From the NCBI RefSeq assembly GCF_026107455.2, contig NZ_JAPCHY010000014.1, positions 1 to 64,000 of the forward strand: a DNA stretch of 64,000 bases, written 5' to 3'. This DNA comes from Xanthomonas chitinilytica. Lineage in GTDB: Bacteria; Pseudomonadota; Gammaproteobacteria; Xanthomonadales; Xanthomonadaceae. Positions 55,198-64,000 of the stretch are shown one piece after another. The first letter of the stretch is position 1, and each line of letters opens with the position of its first letter. The position numbers were made by a program, and so were the translations under genes. The notes under the pieces were generated by a model. That model had not been told where the DNA came from and made no database searches. It saw nothing but the letters and a program-made list of their open reading frames with translations.

Positions 55198-57051
55198 TCA
55201 GATGGCCAGGGACTTGAGTTTCTTGCGGCGGCTGTAGACCAGCACCGCCAGCGCGCGCGACACGGTGATCGCGGTGAACATCGAGGCGAAGATGCCGACG
55301 ATCATGGTCACCGCGAAACCCTTCAGCGGGCCGGTGCCGAACGCGTACAGCGCCACGCCGGCGAGGATGCCGGTGAGGTTGGCGTCGAAGATGGTGCCCG
55401 ACGCTTTCTCGTAGCCGGCGGCGATGGCGGCCTTGGCCGGCACCCCGGCGCGCAGCTCCTCGCGGATGCGCTCGTTGATCAGCACGTTGGCGTCCACCGA
55501 CAGGCCGATCGACAGCGCCAGGCCGGCGAAACCGGGCAACGTCATCGTCGCGCCGAACAGCGACATCACCGCGACTACGATCAGCAGGTTGAACATCAAC
55601 GCGATCGAGGTCAGCACGCCGAACATGCGGTAGTAGACGGTGAAGAACAGCAGCGTGAACAGGAACGCGTACAGCACCGCGGTGACGCCACGGGCCACGT
55701 TCTCGGCACCCAGGCTGGGACCGACGATGCGCTCCTCGATGAAGTCCATCGGTGCGGCCAGCGAGCCGGCGCGCAGCAGCTTGGCCAGGTTGTCGGCCTC
55801 GGTCTTCTCCAGGCCGGTGGTCTGGAAGTTCTTGCCGAACACGCCGTTGATGTTGGCGACCGAGATCACCTCTTCCTTGACCCGGAAGCTGCGCACCTCC
55901 TCGCCGTCGACCACCGACACCTGCGGAATGCGCTCGGTGTAGACCACCGCCATCGGCTTGTTCACGTTGGCGCTGGTGAAGTCGAACATGCGCTGGCCGC
56001 CGACGTTGTTCAGGGTCACGCTGACCGCCGGCATGCCGTTCTGGTCGACCGACACGCTGGCCGCGACCATCTGGTCGCCGGTGACGATCACGCGCTTGTT
56101 CAGCAGCACCGGGCCGCCGCCGTCGCGACGGTGGTAGACCTTGGCTTCCGGCGGGATGCGACCGGTGGCGATCGCATCCTGCGCGTTGCCGTCCACCACG
56201 GCCCGGTACTCCAGGGTGGCGGTGGCGCCGATCATGCGCTTGGCCTCGGCGGTGTCCTGCACGCCCGGCAGCTGCACGACCACGCGATCCTCGCCCTGGC
56301 GCTGGATGATCGGCTCGGCCACGCCGAGTTCGTTGACGCGGTTGCGCAGCGTGGCGATGTTCTGCTCGATGGCGCCGCTGGCGATCTGGCCCAGTTCGGC
56401 ATCGGGCACGCTCACCACGATGCGGTTGCCGGAGATGTCGTAGCCCAGCGTCGGCTGCGCCTTGGCCAGCACGCCGCGGGCATTGGCCGGCGCGTCGGCG
56501 CCGGCCGAGGGGCTGAGCGTGGCAACGATGCTGTTGTCGCCGCGGCGCTCGACCGACTGGTACGGGATGCGCGCATCGCGCAGGCTGCTGCGGATGTCCT
56601 CGGCATAGGCGTCGAGGCGCTTTTCCAGCGCCGCCTTCTGGTCCACCTGCAGCACGAAGTGCACGCCGCCCTGCAGGTCCAGGCCCAGCACCATCGGCTT
56701 GGCGCCGAGGTTGCTCAGCCAGTCCGGCACGGTGGAGGCCAGGTTCAGCGCGACCGTGTAGTCCTCGCCCAGGTCCGCGCGCAGCATGTCGTTGGCCGCG
56801 GTCTGCGCCTGCAGGCTGGGCAGGCGAACCATCAGGCTGTCGCCCTCCTGCGCCACCGACAACGGCTCGACCCCGGCCTTGGCCAGGTCGGCGGCGACCC
56901 TGTCGCGCAGCGGGCCGTCGATCTGGCCGCCACGGTTGGCGGTGATCTGCACGGAGGGATCCTTCTGGTAGATGTTGGGCAGCGCGTACAGCGCGCTGAC
57001 CGCCAGAATGATCAGGATGAGGAAGTACTTCCAGCGTGGAAATTCGAGCAT
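55198..57051 (-). CDS. secD: Protein translocase subunit SecD
   Basis: The 617-residue protein has an N-terminal membrane anchor (YFLILIILAVSALYALPNIY) and a large periplasmic P1 domain with the GLDLQGGVHFVLQVD motif (about 122-136). Five further helices at the C-terminus include LSIGLSVDANVLINERIREE (proton path Asp). It works with SecF and YajC at the Sec translocon. Spacing to yajC is 58 nt. Confidence 0.97.
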   Translation of the reverse strand: MLEFPRWKYFLILIILAVSALYALPNIYQKDPSVQITANRGGQIDGPLRDRVAADLAKAGVEPLSVAQEGDSLMVRLPSLQAQTAANDMLRADLGEDYTVALNLASTVPDWLSNLGAKPMVLGLDLQGGVHFVLQVDQKAALEKRLDAYAEDIRSSLRDARIPYQSVERRGDNSIVATLSPSAGADAPANARGVLAKAQPTLGYDISGNRIVVSVPDAELGQIASGAIEQNIATLRNRVNELGVAEPIIQRQGEDRVVVQLPGVQDTAEAKRMIGATATLEYRAVVDGNAQDAIATGRIPPEAKVYHRRDGGGPVLLNKRVIVTGDQMVAASVSVDQNGMPAVSVTLNNVGGQRMFDFTSANVNKPMAVVYTERIPQVSVVDGEEVRSFRVKEEVISVANINGVFGKNFQTTGLEKTEADNLAKLLRAGSLAAPMDFIEERIVGPSLGAENVARGVTAVLYAFLFTLLFFTVYYRMFGVLTSIALMFNLLIVVAVMSLFGATMTLPGFAGLALSIGLSVDANVLINERIREELRAGVPAKAAIAAGYEKASGTIFDANLTGILAGVALYAFGTGPLKGFAVTMIVGIFASMFTAITVSRALAVLVYSRRKKLKSLAI

Positions 57052-57109
57052 TGCAGGGTCCTGCGCGGCGCCGGTACCGGCGCCACGACGTGGCAGTCGG
57101 GGGATTCGA

Positions 57110-57436
57110 TCAGGCGGACTTCAGCGTGCCCTTGGGCAGCACGTTGCCGATGGCGCCCTTCTGCACGCGGATGCGCACGTTGTCGGCCACCTCCACGGTG
57201 ACGAAGTTGTCGCCGATGTCGGTGACCACGCCGGCGATGCCGCCGGAGGTCAGCACCTCGTCGCCCTTGGAGATCTTCTCCAGCATCGCCTTGTGTTCCT
57301 TCTGGCGCTTCATCTGCGGGCGGATCATCAGGAAATACATGATCGCGATCAGGATGATCGGGAACAGCAGGGTGCTCATCGCCATGCCCGGCGGGTTGGC
57401 CTGGGCGACGGGAATCAGGGTGGCGATCAGGTTCAT
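57110..57436 (-). CDS. yajC: Preprotein translocase accessory protein YajC
   Basis: The 108-residue protein has one transmembrane helix (LLFPIILIAIMYFLMIRP, about 23-40) followed by the conserved QMKRQKEHKAMLEKISKGDEV (in part) and a beta-rich tail. YajC associates with SecDF. AAGGA lies 6 nt before the ATG. tgt is 124 nt upstream, secD 58 nt downstream. Confidence 0.96.
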   Translation of the reverse strand: MNLIATLIPVAQANPPGMAMSTLLFPIILIAIMYFLMIRPQMKRQKEHKAMLEKISKGDEVLTSGGIAGVVTDIGDNFVTVEVADNVRIRVQKGAIGNVLPKGTLKSA

Positions 57437-57560
57437 CTTGTGTCCTTGGGTTGGGCGGCGGCGGTCCCGGGCGGGGCCGGTGGTGCTGCCGCGAAACAGG
57501 GGTCAGCCGTGAAGTATGCCACGGCCCCGGGCATGCGTCCCCCGGGGCCGGCGCGGCGGC

Positions 57561-59993
<2,433 letters not shown>

Positions 59994-60042
59994 TCAGGCG
60001 GGAAAGCCGGACATTGTAGTCCCTCGGCCCCACGCAGCCCCT

Positions 60043-60112
60043 TGTAGGAGCGACGTCAGTCGCGACGGGGCCTTCCCGGGAAAGCCCCGTCGCGACTGAC
60101 GTCGCTCCTACA
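60043..60112. repeat. SMAG-type REP pair 7, outward-facing
   Basis: Two perfect 23-nt REPs flank a GC-rich hairpin loop (CGGGGCCTTCCCGGGAAAGC). They face away from each other, the reverse of pairs 1-5. It lies between queA and the Lrp-type gene. Confidence 0.93.
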
Positions 60113-60128
60113 ACGTCCCCATCGACGC

Positions 60129-60560
60129 TCAGCGTTCGAACTTGGTCGACAGGATGATCGACGACATGGTGCGCTCCACCCCGTCGATGGCGCCGATGCT
60201 GTCGGTCAGCACGTCCATGTCGTTGACCGCGCGCACCACCCCCAGCGCGATCAGGTCGTACTCGCCGCTGACCGAATGCAGCTCGCGGACCTCGGGAATT
60301 TCCCGCAATGCCATGACCACCGAGGTCATCTTCTTGGGCAGCACGGTGATCATGATGTGGGCGCGGATGGCGCCCTGCTCGTAGTCCTCGTGGGTACGCA
60401 CGGTGTAGCCGCGGATCACCCCCTGCCGCTCCAGCTTGTCGATGCGGCTCTGCACCGTGGTGCGCGACAGGCCGAGCCGGCGCGCGATCTGTGCGGTGGA
60501 CGCGCGCGCATCCTCGCGCAGCAGCGAAAGCAGTTGTTCGTCGGAGGCGGAAGTTTTCAT
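60129..60560 (-). CDS. Lrp/AsnC family transcriptional regulator
   Basis: The 143-residue protein has an N-terminal winged helix-turn-helix (about 5-60, ASTAQIARRLGLSRTTVQSR) and a C-terminal RAM/ligand-binding domain (about 68-140, with VSGEYDLIALG). Such proteins form octamers and respond to amino acids. It is divergent from a class III aminotransferase gene. The shared 117-nt gap contains a perfect 19-nt palindrome, so autoregulation and control of the aminotransferase are likely. No strong ribosome site precedes the ATG. Confidence 0.93.
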   Translation of the reverse strand: MKTSASDEQLLSLLREDARASTAQIARRLGLSRTTVQSRIDKLERQGVIRGYTVRTHEDYEQGAIRAHIMITVLPKKMTSVVMALREIPEVRELHSVSGEYDLIALGVVRAVNDMDVLTDSIGAIDGVERTMSSIILSTKFER

Positions 60561-60572
60561 TTGCGCAGGATG

Positions 60573-60591
60573 TTTCGTCGAATCGACGAAA
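60573..60591. promoter_or_regulatory. Perfect palindrome between Lrp gene and aminotransferase (operator candidate)
   Basis: TTTCGTCGAATCGACGAAA is symmetric over nine base pairs. A second palindrome, GCAGATCATATCTGC, lies at 60608-60622, and a -10-like GATAAT at 60642-60647. Two symmetric sites about 33 nt apart, roughly three helical turns, suit binding by an Lrp multimer. Confidence 0.65.
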
Positions 60592-60677
60592 TTATCCGAT
60601 TTCCTGCGCAGATCATATCTGCCAAATGACAAACGGCTCCTGATAATGGATCGTTCAGCCACGAACTGGAGATGAGC

Positions 60678-62174
60678 ATGACCGTACTCGGCCCCCTCGC
60701 CCCGCTGCGCGCGCACGCCGGCAACCGCCTCACCGAAGGGCTGGACGACACTGCCGTCGAACGTCTGGCCGCCGCCCACCCGGCGCTGGCCGCCGCCATC
60801 CAGGCCGCCGCCGAGGAGTATGCGCGGGTGCGCGACGAGTTCGCCGCGGTGCTCGACCTGGACGAATCCGAACAGATCCGGGTCCTGCAGGACGGCTTCG
60901 TCAACTTCTATGCCGACGACTGCGTGACGCCCTACGTCGCGCTGGCCGCGCGCGGGCCGTGGGTGGTCACCCTCAAGGGCGCGGTGCTGTACGACGCCGG
61001 CGGCTACGGCATGCTCGGCTTCGGCCATACCCCGCCGGCGGTGCTCGAGGCCATGGCCAGGCCGCAGGTGATGGCCAACGTGATGACCCCGAGCCTGTCG
61101 CAGCAGCGCTTCGTGCGCGCCCTGCGCGCGGAGATCGGGCATACCCGCGGCGGCTGTCCGTTCAGCCACTTCATGTGCCTGAACTCGGGTTCGGAGTCGG
61201 TGGGCCTGGCCGCACGCATCGTCGACGTCAACGCCAAGCTGCAGACCGACCCGGGCGCACGCCATGCCGGCGCCGCGATCAAGCGGGTGGTGGTCAAGGG
61301 CAGCTTCCACGGCCGCACCGAGCGCCCGGCGCTGTATTCGGACTCCACCCGCAAGACCTACCAGCAGCACCTGGCCAGCTACCGCGGCGAGGACTCGGTG
61401 ATCGCCATCGCGCCGTACGACGCCGAGGCGCTGAAGCGCGCGTTCGCCGAGGCCGAGGCCAACGGCTGGTTCATCGAGGCGGTGTTCCTGGAGCCGGTGA
61501 TGGGCGAAGGCGATCCCGGCCGCTCGCTGCCGCCGGCGTTCTATGCCGTCGCGCGCGAACTGACCCGCGACCACGGCAGCCTGCTGCTGGTGGATTCGAT
61601 CCAGGCCGGCCTGCGCGCCCACGGCGTGCTGTCGGTGATCGACTACCCCGGATTCGAGCGGCTCGACCCGCCGGACATGGAAACCTATTCCAAGGCGCTC
61701 AATGCCGCGCAGTTCCCGCTGTCGGTGCTGGCCGTGAGCGAACGCGCCGCGCAGCTGTACCGCAAGGGCATCTACGGCAACACCATGACCACCAACCCGC
61801 GCGCGCTCGACGTGGCCTGCGCCACCCTCGCCCAGCTCACCCCGGAAGTCCGCGCCAACATCCGCGAGCGCGGCGCCGAGGCACTGCGCAAGCTGGAGCA
61901 GCTCAAGGACGAACTGGGCGGGCTGATCACCAAGGTCCAGGGCACCGGCCTGCTGTTCTCCTGCGAACTGGCCCCGCAGTTCAAGTGCTACGGCGCCGGC
62001 TCCACCGAGGAATGGCTGCGCCGGCACGGCATCAACGTGATCCATGGCGGCGAGAACTCGTTGCGCTTCACCCCGCAGTTCATGATGGACAGCGCGGAAC
62101 TGGACCTGCTGGTGTCGCTGGTGGGCCGCGCCCTGCGCGAAGGCCCGCGCCGCGAGCAGGCTGCCGCGGCCTGA
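60678..62174 (+). CDS. Class III PLP-dependent aminotransferase
   Basis: The 498-residue enzyme has the class III fold after a helical N-terminal extension of about 65 residues. Seen are LNSGSESVGLAARI, KGSFHGRTERPA, LLVDSIQAG (DEVQTG in most relatives) and the PLP lysine in YSKALNAAQFPLS. The unusual substitutions in the Asp-loop suggest a substrate outside the common acetylornithine or GABA types. GGAG lies 6 nt before the ATG at 60678; another ATG at 60672 abuts it. It is divergent from an Lrp-type regulator that probably controls it. Confidence 0.88.
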   Translation: MTVLGPLAPLRAHAGNRLTEGLDDTAVERLAAAHPALAAAIQAAAEEYARVRDEFAAVLDLDESEQIRVLQDGFVNFYADDCVTPYVALAARGPWVVTLKGAVLYDAGGYGMLGFGHTPPAVLEAMARPQVMANVMTPSLSQQRFVRALRAEIGHTRGGCPFSHFMCLNSGSESVGLAARIVDVNAKLQTDPGARHAGAAIKRVVVKGSFHGRTERPALYSDSTRKTYQQHLASYRGEDSVIAIAPYDAEALKRAFAEAEANGWFIEAVFLEPVMGEGDPGRSLPPAFYAVARELTRDHGSLLLVDSIQAGLRAHGVLSVIDYPGFERLDPPDMETYSKALNAAQFPLSVLAVSERAAQLYRKGIYGNTMTTNPRALDVACATLAQLTPEVRANIRERGAEALRKLEQLKDELGGLITKVQGTGLLFSCELAPQFKCYGAGSTEEWLRRHGINVIHGGENSLRFTPQFMMDSAELDLLVSLVGRALREGPRREQAAAA

Positions 62175-62340
62175 GGCCTGCTCCACCACGGCAACCGCCA
62201 CGCACGGGAACGGCATGGACGCCGCCTGCGCACCGGCCGGCCATGCGTCGGCGTTGCCGTCCGAGGCCGGCAACGTCGACGGAAAACGCGGCGCACCCTC
62301 CGCTCATCTCCATCGCCGCGCGCCTGCACGGCCTTGCGCG

Positions 62341-62793
62341 CTACCGATGCGGACCGCCGGCCTCCCCCGCCGGCCCACGCATCCGCCATGCCCGCACCTG
62401 CCATCCGGCCGCCGCCAGCGCCAGGGCGTTGCTGCCGACGATGTAGGCCCCCAGGCCCGGCATCGGCGCGTCGGAAACGAAGTTCCAGATGGACACGCCC
62501 ACCAGCACCAGCAGGTACAGGCCGTAACCGGCCAGCACACCGCGGAACCAGGCCGGCCGCCCCCAGCGCAGCAGCGCGAAACAGAGGACCGGCGCCTGGA
62601 AGTACAGCAGCGCCCAGCATCCGCGCAGGTCGAACCTGGACGGGTCGTCGATCGCCAGGATCGCCGTGGCTGCCACCACCACGGCGGCGTAGAGATAGTT
62701 CGGCCAGCGATACCAGCGGCCCGGCCACGCCCGGCGACCGGCGCGCAGCGATGGCGAATGCGATCCAGGGGGCTGGTAGGGGTTGAATCCCAT
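62341..62793 (-). CDS. Uncharacterised integral membrane protein
   Basis: The 150-residue protein (MGFNPYQPPGSHSPS) has a short Pro-rich N-terminus and four hydrophobic segments (YLYAAVVVAATAILAI, ALLYFQAPVLCFALL, GVLAGYGLYLLVLVGVSIW, YIVGSNALALAAAGW). I do not recognise a family. The ATG at 62793 has GGAA about 8 nt upstream; a longer frame lies upstream. The gap 62175-62340 toward the aminotransferase shows no clear feature. Confidence 0.65.
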   Translation of the reverse strand: MGFNPYQPPGSHSPSLRAGRRAWPGRWYRWPNYLYAAVVVAATAILAIDDPSRFDLRGCWALLYFQAPVLCFALLRWGRPAWFRGVLAGYGLYLLVLVGVSIWNFVSDAPMPGLGAYIVGSNALALAAAGWQVRAWRMRGPAGEAGGPHR

Positions 62794-62880
62794 GTCGTTC
62801 CGTGACGGCGGCAGGTTCCCCATCTTGGCCGCATGGCGGCCCTCGCGCATCCCCCGCCGCCTGGTGCGGCGACGCCTCGA

Positions 62881-63504
62881 TCATCGGGCGCCCGCGGAAC
62901 CGCCATGGTCGAACCGCTCCCGCGCGGCGCGGATCAGGGCACGCGCCTCCTCCGCCGTGCCCCAGCCGTCGAGAACCACCGTATTGCCGCCCTCGGGCAG
63001 GTCCTTGTAGACACGGAAGAACGCTTCGATGCGCTGGCGCTCGATCTGCGGCAGGTCCGCCAGTTCGCGGATGCCGGCATAGCTGGGGTCCACCGCGTCC
63101 ACCGGCACGCCGATCACCTTCTCGTCGGCCTCGCCACGGTCGACCATCTTCAGGTAGCCGATCGGCCGGAACCGCAGCAGCACGCCCGGGTGCAACGGCG
63201 CGCGGGTGATGACCAGCGCATCCAGCGGATCGCCATCGCCGGCCAGGGTGCGCGGCAGCGAGCCGTAGTTGGCCGGATAGGCCATCGGCATCGACAGGAA
63301 GCGGTCGACATGCAGCAGGCCGTCGTCGCCGATCTCGTACTTGATGAAGCTGCCGGCCGGGATTTCCACCACCATCAGCGCTTCGGCCGGCGCCGCAACC
63401 GGTTGCTCGACGGCGAATGGATGGCGGATACCCTCGCCGGCATGGGCGCCGGCGGCGGCGAACAACGCCGCCGACAGCAAGGCGTGCAGGATGCGGTGGT
63501 TCAT
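62881..63504 (-). CDS. ppa: Inorganic pyrophosphatase (family I) with signal peptide
   Basis: The 207-residue protein has a family I pyrophosphatase domain (about 40-200). Seen are EIPAGSFIKYEI, YPANYGSLPRTL, the metal motif DGDPLDALVI (about 91-100) and FRVYKDLPEG. It is preceded by a clear signal peptide (HALLSAALFAAAGAHA) that cytosolic Ppa lacks. Family I enzymes split PPi to 2 Pi in the cytosol; here the enzyme should act in the periplasm, perhaps to gain phosphate. GGGGAGA lies 9 nt or more before the ATG. A truncated metallophosphoesterase gene lies just upstream on the same strand. Confidence 0.9.
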   Translation of the reverse strand: MNHRILHALLSAALFAAAGAHAGEGIRHPFAVEQPVAAPAEALMVVEIPAGSFIKYEIGDDGLLHVDRFLSMPMAYPANYGSLPRTLAGDGDPLDALVITRAPLHPGVLLRFRPIGYLKMVDRGEADEKVIGVPVDAVDPSYAGIRELADLPQIERQRIEAFFRVYKDLPEGGNTVVLDGWGTAEEARALIRAARERFDHGGSAGAR

Positions 63505-63556
63505 TGTCGATATTCTCCCCTGCCGGGCGCAGTTGCCCGGCGATGATTGGTCACGG

Positions 63557-64000
63557 TCATTCCCAGCAGCGGTCGCTGCGTCCCTTCGGCGTGGCCGCGC
63601 GTGCGCAGTCGCGCGTGGCAATGCGCCCTTCGGTGATTTCGTGCAGTTGCTTGCCGCCATCGCTGTCGCGATGCAGCTCGAAGGCGTCGTACAGCCGGCC
63701 GGTGACGGTGCGCGCCTCGTAGCGCAGGCGCTGCGGGTCGATCCGCAGCACCTGGAACAGCTGGGTGTCCTCGCCCACCGGACGCATGCTGCGACGCGCC
63801 TCGTCGGACAGCCGGTACTGCTTCGGTCCGGCCACCGTCACCACGAACTGCGGGGCAGCGGCCTGGCCCTCGCCGCGGCGGCCGTAGGTATGGTCGTGGC
63901 CCTGCAGCACCAGATCCACCCGGTGCCTGCGCACCACCGGCAGCAGCTGCTCGACCAGTTCGACGTTGTCGCGGTCGGCGCGCGGCGAATAGAACGGCTG
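63557..64000 (-). CDS. Metallophosphoesterase, purple-acid-phosphatase type (5' end outside window)
   Basis: Only the C-terminal 147 residues or so are in the window; the frame runs off the right edge at 64000 with no start. LVLQGHDHTYGR carries the last metal-binding histidines of the calcineurin-like fold, followed by FVVTVAGPKQYRLS and a beta-sandwich-like tail. Such enzymes hydrolyse phosphoesters, often in the periplasm. It lies 52 nt upstream of the exported pyrophosphatase, so the two may form a phosphate-scavenging pair. Confidence 0.85.
   Translation of the reverse strand, partial: QPFYSPRADRDNVELVEQLLPVVRRHRVDLVLQGHDHTYGRRGEGQAAAPQFVVTVAGPKQYRLSDEARRSMRPVGEDTQLFQVLRIDPQRLRYEARTVTGRLYDAFELHRDSDGGKQLHEITEGRIATRDCARAATPKGRSDRCWE

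Overview
The window is 64 kb of very GC-rich chromosome from a gammaproteobacterium of the Xanthomonadaceae/Lysobacteraceae (Lysobacter, Luteimonas, Pseudoxanthomonas or Stenotrophomonas type). The call rests on gene content: FimX, FabV, a class I fumarase with a GTG start, the DUF6116 and YaeQ proteins, and the order queA-tgt-yajC-secD-secF. It also rests on several GTAG-headed REP pairs of the Stenotrophomonas 'SMAG' type. Genes are dense and lie on both strands. I see no rRNA or tRNA gene, CRISPR array, insertion sequence, prophage or plasmid function.

Layout. 0-5.2 kb: minus-strand cluster of a glutathione transferase, a fused E1 alpha/beta 2-oxoacid dehydrogenase and a glutamine-dependent asparagine-synthase homologue. 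5.5-10.7 kb: glycine-zipper envelope proteins, TatD hydrolase, tRNA modification enzyme TcdA, a membrane cytochrome c, a cold-shock gene and DUF456. 10.7-16.1 kb: outer-membrane phospholipase A, ArsC, a sterol-desaturase-like membrane oxidase, a GST, a Cys-rich lipoprotein and fumarase. 16.2-17.6 kb: an ECF41 sigma factor with its CMD/AhpD-like partner and a recognisable self-promoter. 17.7-30.2 kb: TRIC channel, BON protein, ABC exporter, ferredoxin-NADP reductase behind a Fur-like box, glutathione peroxidase, periplasmic M3 peptidase, Tat-exported esterase, Cfa, DUF3298 lipoprotein, GNAT enzyme and a 64-residue protein behind a near-perfect sigma-54 promoter. 30.2-42.6 kb: rhomboid protease, POT transporter, lipoprotein, degenerate EEP protein, Mn-type SOD, a barnase-barstar pair, SRPBCC protein, Uup, YeiE/YeiH and DbpA. 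42.6-64 kb: apt, SelO, GST, a second cold-shock gene, YaiI, an RluA-type enzyme, YaeQ/YhiN, FimX, FabV, SecF-SecD-YajC-Tgt-QueA, an Lrp-type regulator divergent from an aminotransferase, a membrane protein, an exported pyrophosphatase and a truncated metallophosphoesterase.

Most of this is housekeeping and envelope or redox-stress biology. Oxidative and thiol defence recurs: three GSTs, glutathione peroxidase, SOD, Fpr, an AhpD-like protein and SelO. SMAG REP pairs occur only between 42.6 and 60.1 kb, always between genes. One of them is part of a ~130 bp duplication that also copied the 3' end of apt.

The observations most worth a second look are: the sigma-54 promoter in front of an unknown small acidic protein; an identical 25-nt hairpin element in the 5' leaders of the two cold-shock genes; the ECF41 self-promoter; the membrane-anchored barnase with an ATGA-coupled barstar; the degenerate EEP-fold protein; the apt/REP duplication; and an inorganic pyrophosphatase with a signal peptide. 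I found no clearly new multi-gene defence or biosynthetic system. All calls are read by eye from sequence, without database searches.
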